64,000 nt of DNA from Halobacterium jilantaiense (GTDB lineage: Archaea; Halobacteriota; Halobacteria; Halobacteriales; Halobacteriaceae). Below the pieces are notes generated by a model, which had not been told where the DNA came from, made no database searches, and worked only from the letters and a program-made list of their open reading frames with translations. The first letter of the stretch is position 1, and each line of letters opens with the position of its first letter. Made by a program: the position numbers and the translations under genes. Of this stretch, positions 7,267 to 15,827 are shown one piece after another. Location: contig NZ_FOJA01000001.1 of the NCBI RefSeq assembly GCF_900110535.1, positions 2,701,393-2,765,392 of the forward strand, given 5' to 3'.

Positions 7267-9255
7267 CTACTCCGGCCGGCCGTCGGTCCGTCGCTCCGCA
7301 GCGACGAACTCGCCGCCGTCCGTCAGCGTCGTCGCTTCCTCCGGCGCGTCGCCCGCGCCGACCTCGAAGTCGGACAGCAGCGACTGGAGTCGCTCGGCCT
7401 GCTCGCTGAGCGACGCGACGTTCCCGCTGACCTCGGACATCGACGCCGCCTGCTCTTCGGCGGCCGCCGACGCGTTCTGGGCTTCGGTGGCGGTCGACTC
7501 GCTGAGGTCCGCGACCTCCTCGGCCATCGACACAGCCTCCTCCGTGCTCGCCGCCTGGTCGTCGGTCGTCTCGCTGATCTCCTGGACGCCGGTGTCCGTC
7601 TCCTCGGCGTGGTCCGAGACCTCCGAGAACGCGTCCCGGACCTCCTCGACAGCTTCGATGCCGGCGACCATCGAGCGTTCGGCCGCCTGCGCCTCCTTAA
7701 CGGTCGTCGACGTCTGGGCCTGGAGGTCGTCGATGAGCGTCTCGATGTCCTCAGCGGACTCCCGGGTCTCCTCCGCGAGGTCTTTCACTTCGTTCGCCAC
7801 GACCGCGAAGCCGTCGCCGTCCTTGTCTGCGCGGGCGGCCTCGATGTTCGCGTTCAGCGCGAGCATGTTCGTCTGCTCCGCGATGTCGCCGATGAGCTCC
7901 ACGATGTTGCCGATCTCCGCCATCTGCTCGTCGAGCCCCTCGACGTTGTCGACCGTCTGATTGACCGCGGTCTGGACCTCGCGAGAGTTCTCGATGGCGT
8001 CCTCGGCCGTCGACTCGCCGGCCTTCGCGATTTCGGCGGTCTGGTGAGAGTGTTCGGCCACGGAGTCCGCGGACGCCGCCACCTCCTCGATGGCCGCCGA
8101 CAGGTCGGTCATCTCGCCGGTGACGGTCTCCAGCATGTCGCGTTGCTCGTCGGAAGCGCCCGCAATCTCTTGGACGGACTCGCTGACCTCGCCGCTCGCG
8201 CGTTCGGCCTCGTCGGCACCCGCTTCGGCTTCCTCGCTGGCCGCCGCGACCGTGTCCGCGAACGTCTGAATCTCCCGCATCGCGCCCTCGGTTTCGACCA
8301 TCATCTCGTTGAACGCCGCGGCGATCTCCGCCATCGCCTCGCTCTCGGGGTCGGACTCGACGCGAACCCCGAGGTCGCCGTTGGCCGCCCGCCGCATCGC
8401 GGCGCTGTACGCGCTGGCCGTCTCCTCCAGGTGGTCGTTGAGCTCCGCGACCTCCTGCTGGCGCGCCTCGGCCTCGGCCTTCGCCTCCTCGGCTTCGGCC
8501 TTCACGCGCTCGGCTTCGGCCTTCTCGGCCTCGATTTCGGCCTGCTTCTCCTCGAGGTTCTCGACCTCGTCGGCCTTCTCGCGGGCCTCCTGGAGGCGCT
8601 GTCTGGACTGCTCGCGGGACTTCTCCGTCGAGTACCAGTTCGTCATCAGCGCGCTCGCCAGCATCAACACGAACACGCCGTGGATGAACCCCCACACCCA
8701 GGGGTTACTGATGGCCGCGGCGTGGTTGTAGACGCGCTCGGGGTTTATCATCCCGAAGACGCCGTGCGTGAACACGACGTACGTGAGCCCGAGCGCGAAC
8801 GGCAGCCAGTCCTCGTAGATGGCGATGATAGCCATCCCGACGAAGAAGTGGAAGTGGGCCTCGATGTAGCCGCCGGAGAACTGCACGAGCACGACCGACG
8901 CCGCCAGGATGCCGGTCGACGCCAGCGCCGTGCGAGCGCGCCGGGGGAACCGTGAGACACTCGCCAGTCCCGCGAACGCCAGCAGGATGCCGAGTTCGAG
9001 CGCGACGAGCGGCAGCGGCGTCGCCGGGATGGTCGCCCCCGTGACCACCGACTCCGTGCCCTCGTAGAGTCCCAGCGCGAGCAGGAACGGGACGTGTGCC
9101 AGCAACAGCACGATGATGTTGCGGTGACGCCGTCGCCACGCCTCGTCCGGAATCGTGTCCCCGCTCGGTGTGTACTTCACGACGTCCTCGATGGCCCGCT
9201 GCCACCCGCCGACTTGTTCTCCCCTGCCGCTGTCCGCCGTACCAGTCGCGCCCAT
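7267..9255 (-). CDS. HtrVIII-like membrane chemotaxis/aerotaxis transducer
   Basis: A 662-residue methyl-accepting chemotaxis protein. Residues about 45-215 hold six hydrophobic helices with the motif [13 protein letters not shown] and later FTHGVFGM. These histidine-bearing helices match the heme-containing sensor of the archaeal aerotaxis transducer HtrVIII and a related bacterial membrane sensor. A HAMP-like linker and a long coiled coil follow. The cytoplasmic signalling tip is [19 protein letters not shown], which docks CheA/CheW. Glutamate-rich methylation regions flank the tip. Oxygen sensing is an inference from the histidine pattern. It is probably transcribed alone from the gap before the halocyanin gene. 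Confidence 0.88.
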   Translation of the reverse strand: MGATGTADSGRGEQVGGWQRAIEDVVKYTPSGDTIPDEAWRRRHRNIIVLLLAHVPFLLALGLYEGTESVVTGATIPATPLPLVALELGILLAFAGLASVSRFPRRARTALASTGILAASVVLVQFSGGYIEAHFHFFVGMAIIAIYEDWLPFALGLTYVVFTHGVFGMINPERVYNHAAAISNPWVWGFIHGVFVLMLASALMTNWYSTEKSREQSRQRLQEAREKADEVENLEEKQAEIEAEKAEAERVKAEAEEAKAEAEARQQEVAELNDHLEETASAYSAAMRRAANGDLGVRVESDPESEAMAEIAAAFNEMMVETEGAMREIQTFADTVAAASEEAEAGADEAERASGEVSESVQEIAGASDEQRDMLETVTGEMTDLSAAIEEVAASADSVAEHSHQTAEIAKAGESTAEDAIENSREVQTAVNQTVDNVEGLDEQMAEIGNIVELIGDIAEQTNMLALNANIEAARADKDGDGFAVVANEVKDLAEETRESAEDIETLIDDLQAQTSTTVKEAQAAERSMVAGIEAVEEVRDAFSEVSDHAEETDTGVQEISETTDDQAASTEEAVSMAEEVADLSESTATEAQNASAAAEEQAASMSEVSGNVASLSEQAERLQSLLSDFEVGAGDAPEEATTLTDGGEFVAAERRTDGRPE

Positions 9256-9387
9256 GGCGCTCCCCTTTCGTCTACTAGGGCAAAAACCCGATGGGCGTTC
9301 CCGTCGGTTCAGAGAGCGAAAAATCGTGATATCGCCGTTGAACTGCCCGAAACACTAAATTGAAATGATTGTTTGTTACGTATTCGG

Positions 9388-9831
9388 TCACGCGTCGGGG
9401 TCGACTCGCACTCGCCCTCGCATCCCGTAGCTCGCGTGGGGCGTGCAGACGTACTCGTAGACCCCAGTCGCGTCGAAGGTCACCTCGTGTGTCGCCCCCC
9501 GTGACGCCAGCTTCTGGACGCCCGTCCAGTCGGCGGTGGCGGGCTGGCGCTTCACGTTGAGGTCGTGGCCGCTCGACAGCCACACGAACCGGACCGCGGT
9601 CCCGGGTGCGACAGTCAGGTCGTCGGGCGCGTACACGTACTCGTCGTCCGGCCCGACCTCGACCACCTCGGTCCCGTCGGGAGCGTCGAGCGCGTCCGCG
9701 ATGTCCCCGCTCGCGTCGCTGGACTCCGAGCCGCCTCCGCCGAGACAGCCCGCGAGCCCGAGTGCGGTAGCGCTCGCCGCGCCGCGCAGAACGTCCCGCC
9801 GCGTTAGACCACTCGTCGCTGGCGGCTCCAC
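9388..9831 (-). CDS. Halocyanin-like blue copper lipoprotein
   Basis: A 147-residue exported electron carrier. The N-terminus has a twin-arginine signal (RR at 11-12) and a lipobox ending at Cys29 (LAGC), so it should be Tat-exported and lipid-anchored outside the membrane. After a Gly/Ser/Asp spacer comes a cupredoxin domain with type 1 copper ligands His89 (SSGHDL), Cys129, His132 and Met137 (VCTPH...GM). Halocyanins shuttle electrons in haloarchaeal respiration. ATG 9831 lies two bases beyond the stop of the next gene upstream (9833), so co-transcription with the small protein 9833-10147 is likely. Confidence 0.92.
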   Translation of the reverse strand: MEPPATSGLTRRDVLRGAASATALGLAGCLGGGGSESSDASGDIADALDAPDGTEVVEVGPDDEYVYAPDDLTVAPGTAVRFVWLSSGHDLNVKRQPATADWTGVQKLASRGATHEVTFDATGVYEYVCTPHASYGMRGRVRVDPDA

Positions 9832-9832
9832 G

Positions 9833-10147
9833 CTAGAACTGGTAGCGGCGGTCCTGGTCGGGTTCCGGCGGTGCCTGTGCGCCCGCCATCTCGTCGTAGG
9901 TCACGCCGGTCAGGTACTCGTCGTAGGTCACGTCGTAGGCCCCCCGGAGGTGGAAGTCCAGGCGGCCCGTGTCGGTCGTCGACTGGAACAGGAGGTGGAC
10001 CGCCCGCCGCAGCAGTTCGTCCGTGTCGGCGTCCAGGGCGGCCGACAGCATCGCGAGTTCCTGGCGGCTCTCCCGGTCGAGGAACGCGTAGTCGTCGAGG
10101 TCCTCGTACGCGAGTTCGACGTCCGTCTGGAGGTCGTCCAGGCTCAT
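9833..10147 (-). CDS. Small conserved haloarchaeal protein of unknown function
   Basis: A 104-residue soluble acidic protein starting MSLDDLQTDVELAYEDL. It is mostly helical in its first 70 residues (LAMLSAALDADTDELLRRAVHLLFQS) and ends with a Tyr/Asp-rich region (YDVTYDEYLTGVTYDEM). I do not recognise the family. The stop is two bases before the halocyanin start, so the two probably form an operon, but no copper- or electron-transfer motif is visible. An in-frame ATG at 10174 is possible but gives a less likely N-terminus. Confidence 0.7.
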   Translation of the reverse strand: MSLDDLQTDVELAYEDLDDYAFLDRESRQELAMLSAALDADTDELLRRAVHLLFQSTTDTGRLDFHLRGAYDVTYDEYLTGVTYDEMAGAQAPPEPDQDRRYQF

Positions 10148-10217
10148 ACCCGAGAGAAGCCTCGCCGGGGGCATACGCCTTTCGTCGGGCCGAGCCCGGG
10201 CCGAGGCGGCAGTCCGG

Positions 10218-10943
10218 TCAGGCGGACTCGTCCGTCGGCGCGTCCTCCGGGATGGTGACGCGAACCGGCTCGCCGTACTCCGAGAACAGGATGGTGACGT
10301 TCGCCTGCGAGGACTGTCCCCGGGTGGCCACGGTCATGGACAGTTCGGCCTTCCGCGGCCGGTCGGTCTCGTCGGCGACGTACAGCCGGTAGGTCGCGTT
10401 CTGGATGCCGACGCTCTCGGTCGTGCCCACCTGCTGACCGAGCAGCGACTGGTACGCCTCGGGGTCGGCGTCCACGGCGTACACCGTCGTCTCGACGCCG
10501 TCGACGGTCTCGTTACCGACGACGGAGACGCTCCCGACGTCCAGCAGCGTACGCTGGCGGGCGAGCGTGCCGTTCTCGGCCCAGAGGCCGCTTCCGGAGA
10601 GATTCTGGACCTGCCACTGGCCGCCGGAGGTGACGTACGCCGTCTCGCCGTCGAAGTACGACGTGGCGGGCGTCCCGTAGACCGACATGTTCAGCCGGGC
10701 GCGCTCGCTGGTCCTGTTGTAGACGCCCTCCTGAGTGAGCTGGAGGGTCTCGCCGTTCGCGGTGATGTTCATCCGGAACTCCACGCCGTAGGTCGCTACG
10801 TCCTGCGTGGCGGCCGCGACGCGTTCGTGGACGGACTGCTCGGACTCGGTCGGCTGCGCTCCGTCGCCGCCGCCGAGCGCGCTGCAGCCAGCCGTGGCCA
10901 CGAGGAGGGCGACACAGACCGCAACGAGGGCTCGTCGTCGCAT
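10218..10943 (-). CDS. Secreted lipoprotein, LolA/DUF6612-like
   Basis: A 241-residue exported protein. The signal peptide MRRRALVAVCVALLVATAGC ends in a lipobox cysteine (Cys20), so it should be membrane-anchored outside the cell. The mature part is beta-rich with repeated strands such as MNITANGETLQLTQEGVYN and SYFDGETAYVTSGGQW. This recalls LolA-like or DUF6612-like lipoproteins, which fold as half-barrels. Several Asn-x-Ser/Thr sites (NRTS, NGTL, NATY) could be glycosylated. The role is unknown. It is divergent from mutY with under 100 bases between the two starts. Confidence 0.8.
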   Translation of the reverse strand: MRRRALVAVCVALLVATAGCSALGGGDGAQPTESEQSVHERVAAATQDVATYGVEFRMNITANGETLQLTQEGVYNRTSERARLNMSVYGTPATSYFDGETAYVTSGGQWQVQNLSGSGLWAENGTLARQRTLLDVGSVSVVGNETVDGVETTVYAVDADPEAYQSLLGQQVGTTESVGIQNATYRLYVADETDRPRKAELSMTVATRGQSSQANVTILFSEYGEPVRVTIPEDAPTDESA

Positions 10944-11032
10944 ACGTGACAGTTCACGTGACAGGACTTAGTACGTGCGCTTCCGTGGCACGAACCACCA
11001 CCGCCAAGGCCGCTGCGTGCGAACGGACGGCC

Positions 11033-11956
11033 ATGACCGACGGGGACGGGGAGTGGGCGCTCCCCGAGGACACCGAGGACGTGCGCGCGGCGCTGGTCGA
11101 GTGGTACGAGGCCGACCACCGGTCGTTCCCGTGGCGGGAGACCACCGACCCCTACGAGATTCTCGTCTCGGAGGTGATGAGCCAGCAGACCCAGCTCTCC
11201 CGCGTCGAGGACGCCTGGCACGCGTTCCTCGACCAGTGGCCGACGACGACCGACCTCGCGGCGGCCGAGCGTGGCGAGGTCGTGGGGTTCTGGTCCGACC
11301 ACAGCCTCGGGTACAACAACCGCGCAAAGTACCTCCACGAGGCCGCCCAGCAGGTCGAGAGCGACTACGACGGCGAGTTCCCGGATACACCGGAGGAGCT
11401 GTCGGAGCTGATGGGCGTCGGGCCGTACACCGCGAACGCCGTCGCGTCGTTCGCGTTCGACAACGGGGACGCCGTCGTCGACACGAACGTCAAGCGCGTG
11501 CTCTACCGCGTCTTCGGCGTCCCCGACGACGACGCGGCGTTCGAGGCGGCCGCGAACGACCTCATGCCCGAGGGCGAGTCCCGCGTCTGGAACAACGCCG
11601 TGATGGAACTCGGCGGCGTGGCCTGCGGGAAGTCGCCGGACTGCGACGCCGCCGGCTGTCCGTGGCGGGAGTGGTGTGACGCCTACCAGACCGGGGATTT
11701 CACCGCGCCGGACGTGCCGACCCAGCCGGACTTCGAGGGGAGCCGCCGGCAGTTCCGCGGCCGGGTGGTCCGCGCGCTGAGCGAACACGGCGAGCTGGCG
11801 CTGGACGAGCTGGGGCCGCGAATCCGCGTGGATTACGCGCCGGACGGCAGCTACGGCCGAGACTGGCTCCGGGGGCTGCTCGACGACCTCGCGGACGACG
11901 GGATGGTCGAGGTGGCCGACGGGAGCGGGTCGACGGTCGCCCGACTGCAGGAGTGA
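11033..11956 (+). CDS. mutY: A/G-specific adenine DNA glycosylase MutY
   Basis: A 307-residue base-excision repair enzyme that removes adenine paired with 8-oxoguanine. It has the MutY substrate region RSFPWRETTDPYEILVSEVM and the helix-hairpin-helix LMGVGPYTANAVASFAF with the catalytic aspartate in DTNVKRVL. Four cysteines in VACGKSPDCDAAGCPWREWC form the 4Fe-4S site. The C-terminus (about residues 225-307) is a winged-helix-like extension rather than the bacterial MutT-like domain. ATG 11033 was chosen because family similarity begins just after it; an in-frame ATG at 10946 adds residues unlike the family. Confidence 0.93.
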   Translation: MTDGDGEWALPEDTEDVRAALVEWYEADHRSFPWRETTDPYEILVSEVMSQQTQLSRVEDAWHAFLDQWPTTTDLAAAERGEVVGFWSDHSLGYNNRAKYLHEAAQQVESDYDGEFPDTPEELSELMGVGPYTANAVASFAFDNGDAVVDTNVKRVLYRVFGVPDDDAAFEAAANDLMPEGESRVWNNAVMELGGVACGKSPDCDAAGCPWREWCDAYQTGDFTAPDVPTQPDFEGSRRQFRGRVVRALSEHGELALDELGPRIRVDYAPDGSYGRDWLRGLLDDLADDGMVEVADGSGSTVARLQE

Positions 11957-11996
11957 ACACAGCGCGTGTCGGCGGCGACGGCCGGCAGCGTCCGGA

Positions 11997-12437
11997 CTAG
12001 AGGTTCTCGAACGCGTCGTCGACGAGTTCGCCGGTGGTGGCGACGATGTCCGCCATCTCGTCGTCGTCGGGAGCCATCCCGACGAGCCGCGCGATGCGCA
12101 TGATGGAGACGTGGTAGACGCGCTGCCGGCCGGGTTCCTCCGCCCAGACGACGACGTTGCAGGGCATGAGCGCGCCGAGTTTGTTGTCGGTCGCGTCGAG
12201 CGCGCGGTCGGCGACCTCGGGGTTGCAGGCCCCCAGCACGTAGTAGGGGTCGCGGTCCGCGTCGACTTTCTCGTTCAGCATCTCGGACGGCGAGAACTCG
12301 ACGGGGATGCCGAACCCGGCGTCGGTGAACACGTCACGGACGTGTTCGATTGCCGCCTCGTGGTCCATATCGAGGGTCGCCTGTGCTTCGCCGAAGTCCT
12401 CCGGGTCGAGCTTGCGCGGGTCGATTGGGAGCGTCAT
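11997..12437 (-). CDS. DUF302 domain protein
   Basis: A 146-residue soluble protein matching DUF302. The helix HEAAIEHVRDVFTDAGFGIP is followed by strands and the conserved core YYVLGACNPEVADRALDATDNKLGALMPCNVVVWAE. The two cysteines in GACNP and MPCNV are typical of the family. Many DUF302 genes lie near sulfur or redox genes, and this one is 0.5 kb from the sulfur island, but the function is unknown. It converges on mutY, with 40 bases between the stops. Confidence 0.88.
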   Translation of the reverse strand: MTLPIDPRKLDPEDFGEAQATLDMDHEAAIEHVRDVFTDAGFGIPVEFSPSEMLNEKVDADRDPYYVLGACNPEVADRALDATDNKLGALMPCNVVVWAEEPGRQRVYHVSIMRIARLVGMAPDDDEMADIVATTGELVDDAFENL

Positions 12438-12572
12438 TCGTGCGCTGTATTGTGCTCGTAGTGCAAAGTCTCTTCCGGATGTGGCCGACCGACCGAGTCG
12501 GGTGTGGCACTCGTCGCGCCTGGCGGGCGTGAACGGGTAAGTTTTACGTGAATGTGTTGTGTAGTTGTGGGT

Positions 12573-12791
12573 ATGAAGAACAACGTTGGGGCTGCCGACA
12601 GACAGACTCGTCTGGTCGTCGGTGTACTGCTGCTGGTCGCAGGACTCGCGTCCCTCGGCGGCCTGCTCGGCCTCGGAACGACGGTCGGTGCCGGTCTGTC
12701 GCTCGTCGGCGTCGTCCTGATCGCCACCGGACTCGTCCGGGTCTGTCTGGTGTATCGCGTTCTCGGCGTCGATACGTCCGACACTCGGTGA
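12573..12791 (+). CDS. Small YgaP/DUF2892-type membrane protein
   Basis: A 72-residue protein starting MKNNVGAADRQTRLVVGVLL, with two hydrophobic helices (residues about 13-33 and 38-57). The opening NVGAxDRxxR motif is the hallmark of DUF2892/YgaP-like membrane domains. In bacteria this domain is fused to rhodanese in the sulfurtransferase YgaP, so its place beside the sulfur island may be meaningful. A TTTTACG element (12542-12548) lies about 28 bases before ATG 12573, predicting a leaderless transcript. Confidence 0.8.
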   Translation: MKNNVGAADRQTRLVVGVLLLVAGLASLGGLLGLGTTVGAGLSLVGVVLIATGLVRVCLVYRVLGVDTSDTR

Positions 12792-12936
12792 GCGTGACGC
12801 AGTTTCAGAACGCCGGCCAGCGCGACTGGGGACAGTCGGGGCCCCTGGTCGATGCCGGGCGAGCCGCGCGGTCCGTCGACAGCGCTCCGGCTAACAGGCG
12901 ACACGACCGTGGACGCGATGCGCTCGTCGGCGGCGT

Positions 12937-13506
12937 TCAGACGAGCAACTGGATCTCGGCGTCGGCCATGTCCTGGAGCGCGGTGGCCGCGCCGACGCCG
13001 GTTGTGACGCCGTCGTAGAAGTCGTCCTCGTCGTAGTCCAGCAGGTCGATGGTCATCTGGCAGGCCTGGAACTCGACGCCCATGTCGAGGTTGGTCTCCA
13101 GCAGTTCCTCGATGGTGGCGGTGTCGTTGTCCTCGATTCGCTTCTCCATCATCGAGGTGGTGACGCGGTCCATGCCGGGGAGCGCGCCGACGACGTTCGG
13201 GACCGGCATGTTGGGGTTGCCGACCGAACTCAACTGGAGGTCGCCGGACTTCTCCTCGTGGAGGATGTCCAGCCCCCAGAACGTGTGGAAGACGGTCACG
13301 TCGTAGCCGAACGCGGCCGCGGTGCTGGCGAGGATGAGCGGCGGGTACGCCATGTCCAGGGTGCCCTTCGTCGCGATGATGCTCATCTGCTTCTGGCCGT
13401 CGTCGCTGGTGGCGTCGGCGAGCGCGTCCTCGAGTTCGCCCACCCGCGCGGCCAGTTCCGCACGCGTGGGGGCGTCGTCGGCCGCGTCGGGAGTGTCCGT
13501 GCTCAT
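12937..13506 (-). CDS. DsrE/DsrF/DrsH-like (DsrE2-type) sulfur carrier protein
   Basis: A 189-residue protein. Residues 1-38 form an acidic helical extension. The DsrE-like fold follows from about residue 41 (MSIIATKGTLDMAYPPLIL). Cys149 in FQACQMTIDLLDY is the likely persulfide-carrying residue. DsrE2 proteins move sulfane sulfur with TusA and rhodanese, and some are membrane-associated through hydrophobic patches. Its start ATG (13504-13506) is two bases after the TusA stop, so the pair are one operon. ATG 13506 was chosen because it follows the TusA gene and the family region lies well inside it. Confidence 0.9.
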   Translation of the reverse strand: MSTDTPDAADDAPTRAELAARVGELEDALADATSDDGQKQMSIIATKGTLDMAYPPLILASTAAAFGYDVTVFHTFWGLDILHEEKSGDLQLSSVGNPNMPVPNVVGALPGMDRVTTSMMEKRIEDNDTATIEELLETNLDMGVEFQACQMTIDLLDYDEDDFYDGVTTGVGAATALQDMADAEIQLLV

Positions 13507-13508
13507 CG

Positions 13509-13754
13509 TCACTCCGTCTTGCGGACGTAGTGTCTGTAGACGTCGTCGCCCTCGCTCTGGTCGAGGAGTTCGACGCCCTCGGTGCCGGCCGCCCAGCCCT
13601 CGATGTCGCTCATGCTCCCGGCGTCGGTCGCGAGCACTTCCAGCACGTCGCCGCCAGCGAGGTCGTCGATGGCGGACTTCGTCTTCACGACCGGCATGGG
13701 ACACGATGCGCCTTTCACGTCGAGCGTCTCGGTGATGTCGAATTCGGTACTCAT
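13509..13754 (-). CDS. TusA-family sulfur carrier
   Basis: An 81-residue TusA-like protein with the signature CPMPVVKTKSAI. Cys18 is the conserved cysteine that carries a persulfide between sulfurtransferases. The rest (GDVLEVLATDAGSMSDIEGWA) fits the two-layer fold, including the variable loop. It is the first gene of the tusA-dsrE2 operon and is divergent from the rhodanese-MBL gene. Its promoter holds one of the shared GTATTGTG-type sites. Confidence 0.93.
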   Translation of the reverse strand: MSTEFDITETLDVKGASCPMPVVKTKSAIDDLAGGDVLEVLATDAGSMSDIEGWAAGTEGVELLDQSEGDDVYRHYVRKTE

Positions 13755-13774
13755 TGGAATCCGCTCCAGCGTCT

Positions 13775-13797
13775 GTATTGGAGCTAACTCACAATAC
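13775..13797 (-). promoter_or_regulatory. Sulfur-island motif, site 1 (tusA promoter)
   Basis: On the minus strand this reads GTATTGTG, ten more bases, then AATAC. The ends are an inverted repeat GTATT-N13-AATAC. It lies 21 bases before the TusA start and downstream of a TTTTACT TATA-like element (13810-13816), so a bound protein would cover the transcript start. The same pattern recurs at four other places in this island. Confidence 0.6.
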
Positions 13798-13821
13798 CCT
13801 ATGCCCGAGTAAAAGATTGTC

Positions 13822-13834
13822 GGTTATTGTAACC
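13822..13834. promoter_or_regulatory. Inverted repeat GGTTA-TTG-TAACC in the divergent sulfur promoter
   Basis: A 5-3-5 palindrome, just upstream of the TATA-like element of the tusA operon (minus strand) and inside the 246-base divergent region. It could be a second operator. It occurs once here and has no visible copies at the other sulfur promoters. Confidence 0.35.
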
Positions 13835-13930
13835 ACTGCAAATTACTCTACTCGTGCTCCTTGGGGAGAGAGCTAGTAAAATGCGCTTCTGTGCCGCCTT
13901 CTATGCTCTTGCGAGAAATCCTGCCCAGTA

Positions 13931-13953
13931 GTATTGTGGAGGATTGGGAATAC
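13931..13953 (+). promoter_or_regulatory. Sulfur-island motif, site 2 (rhodanese-MBL promoter)
   Basis: GTATTGTGGA, eight more bases, then AATAC, again with GTATT-N13-AATAC spacing. It lies immediately before a CTAAAATC TATA-like element (13957-13964) that precedes the start at 14001. The 14-base word AGTAGTATTGTGGA (13927-13940) recurs exactly, inverted, at 17614-17627. Confidence 0.65.
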
Positions 13954-14000
13954 CATCTAAAATCTTTTGTGCGTCGAACCGGTACAGCGGACTGCACACA

Positions 14001-15194
14001 ATGAACCCAGACGACTTCCCGACGCCCGACGTCGACGTGGAATCCGTCGACCCCGAGTCGCTCAAGGACCGCATCGACGCCAGCGAGGACGTCACGGTCC
14101 TCGACGCGCGCATGCAGTCGGAGTACGAGCAGTGGCACGTCGACGGCGAGTCCGTCACGTCCATCAACGCCCCGTACTTCGAGTTCCTCGACGAGGACAT
14201 CGACGACGACGTCCTCGATCAGATTCCCGACGACCGCGAGGTCACGGTCCTGTGCGCGAAAGGCGGGGCCAGCGAGTACGTCGCGGGCACGCTCGCGGAG
14301 CGCGGCTACGACGTCGACCACCTCGAGGACGGCATGAACGGCTGGGCGAGCATCTACGACGCCGTCGAAGTCGAGCGCTACGACGGCTCCGGAACGCTCC
14401 TCCAGTACCAGCGCCCGTCCTCGGGCTGTCTGGGCTATCTCCTCTACGACGACGGCGAGGCCGCGGTCGTCGACCCGCTGCGCGCGTTCACCGACCGCTA
14501 CCTCGACGACGCCGCCGACCTCGGCGTCGACCTCCAGTACGCGCTGGACACGCACATCCACGCCGACCACATCTCCGGCGTCCGCGCGCTCGACGACGAG
14601 GGAGTCGAGGGCGTCATCCCCGAGGCCGCCGCCGACCGCGGCGTCACGTACGCGGACGACCTCACGACGGCCGCCGACGGCGACACCTTCGCGGTCGGCG
14701 ACGCCACCGTCGAGACCGTCGCCACGCCCGGCCACACCTCCGGGATGACTTCGTACCTGCTCGGTGGCAGCCTGCTCGCGACCGGCGACGGGCTGTTCGT
14801 CGAGAGCGTCGCCCGCCCCGACCTCGAAGCGGGCGACGAGGGCGCGCCCGCTGCCGCCCGCCAGCTCTACGAGTCGCTCCAGGAGCGCGTGCTCGCGCTG
14901 CCCGACGACACGCTCGTCGGCGGCGCGCACTTCAGTGACGCGGCCGAGGCGGCCGACGACGGCACCTACACTGCCCCCATCGGCGACCTCGTCGAGGACA
15001 TGGACGCGCTCACGATGGACGAAGACGACTTCGTGGACCTCGTCCTCGCGGACATGCCGCCGCGCCCGGCGAACTACGAGGACATCATCGCGACCAACCT
15101 CGGCCAGCAGTCCGTCGACGACGAGGAGGCGTTCGCGCTCGAACTCGGCCCGAACAACTGCGCCGCGAGCCAGAACTCGCTCGCGGGTGACTGA
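14001..15194 (+). CDS. Rhodanese-metallo-beta-lactamase fusion, persulfide dioxygenase-like
   Basis: A 397-residue two-domain protein. Residues about 15-120 are a rhodanese domain with active-site Cys85 in LCAKGGAS. Residues about 125-390 are a metallo-beta-lactamase domain of the ETHE1/Blh persulfide dioxygenase group, with metal residues His185, His187, Asp189 and His190 (THIHADH), His245 (TPGHTSG) and Asp263 (TGDGLF). It probably oxidises a protein- or thiol-bound persulfide, with the rhodanese domain delivering or receiving sulfur. The rhodanese is N-terminal, whereas well-known bacterial fusions have it C-terminal. Start ATG 14001 fits the promoter. It leads the operon with the YeeE halves and the permease. 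Confidence 0.9.
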   Translation: MNPDDFPTPDVDVESVDPESLKDRIDASEDVTVLDARMQSEYEQWHVDGESVTSINAPYFEFLDEDIDDDVLDQIPDDREVTVLCAKGGASEYVAGTLAERGYDVDHLEDGMNGWASIYDAVEVERYDGSGTLLQYQRPSSGCLGYLLYDDGEAAVVDPLRAFTDRYLDDAADLGVDLQYALDTHIHADHISGVRALDDEGVEGVIPEAAADRGVTYADDLTTAADGDTFAVGDATVETVATPGHTSGMTSYLLGGSLLATGDGLFVESVARPDLEAGDEGAPAAARQLYESLQERVLALPDDTLVGGAHFSDAAEAADDGTYTAPIGDLVEDMDALTMDEDDFVDLVLADMPPRPANYEDIIATNLGQQSVDDEEAFALELGPNNCAASQNSLAGD

Positions 15195-15202
15195 CCCCGC
15201 CG

Positions 15203-15760
15203 ATGGTCGCTGACCCAGTCCCGCTGCTGTCAGCCGCAGAGCTGTTCCCGAACGGCGTCAGCCGGTACGCCGTCGGCGGCCTGCTGGTCGGCCTCGGCGC
15301 GCTCGTCATCTACGTCGGCACCGGCATCCCCGCCGGCGCGAGCACGTTCCTCGAGTCGACGCTGTCGTACGTCTCCGGGCAGTCCCGGTTCCAGCGCTAC
15401 GTCGGCTCCCGGGACTGGCGCGTGCTGTTCACGCTCGGCATCGTCCTCGGCGGCACGCTGTTCGCCGCGACGGTGCAGTCCGGCGTCGTCACCAGTTCGC
15501 TGTACGCGGCCGGCAGCACTGGGGAACTGTACGACGTCGGCGGTGTGACGCTCTGGTCGACGGGCGTCCAGCCGTGGCGGCTGTTCCTCGGCGGTATCCT
15601 CGTCGGCGTCGGCACGCGCGTCGGCAAGGGCTGTACGTCCGGTCACGGCGTCTGCGGCGTCGGTTCGGCGTCGAAGACCTCGCTGGTCGGCGTCGCCACC
15701 TTCCTCACCGTCGCTATCGGGACTGCGCAGGTCGTCGCCGCACTGGGGGTGAGCCCGTAG
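15203..15760 (+). CDS. YeeE/YedE-family transporter, first half (thiosulfate/sulfur import)
   Basis: A 185-residue membrane protein with about four or five helices. It has the family signature GVGTRVGKGCTSGHGVCGVGS, whose cysteines line the translocation path in the thiosulfate importer TsuA (YeeE). It starts 8 bases after the dioxygenase stop. Together with the next gene it equals one full-length YeeE/YedE protein, so the two probably assemble as a pair. Substrate is thiosulfate or another sulfur anion by family inference. Confidence 0.9.
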   Translation: MVADPVPLLSAAELFPNGVSRYAVGGLLVGLGALVIYVGTGIPAGASTFLESTLSYVSGQSRFQRYVGSRDWRVLFTLGIVLGGTLFAATVQSGVVTSSLYAAGSTGELYDVGGVTLWSTGVQPWRLFLGGILVGVGTRVGKGCTSGHGVCGVGSASKTSLVGVATFLTVAIGTAQVVAALGVSP

Positions 15761-15827
15761 TGCGCGAGACCCGAGGGACCCGAGAGTCTCGAACCGCGCG
15801 AACGGGAGCGAACGGAGGGAGCGACAC

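Noticed and set aside
7609-8955. 448-codon plus-strand frame opposite the HtrVIII-like transducer
   Set aside because: It reads as Leu/Arg/Gly low complexity complementary to the coiled-coil coding sequence.
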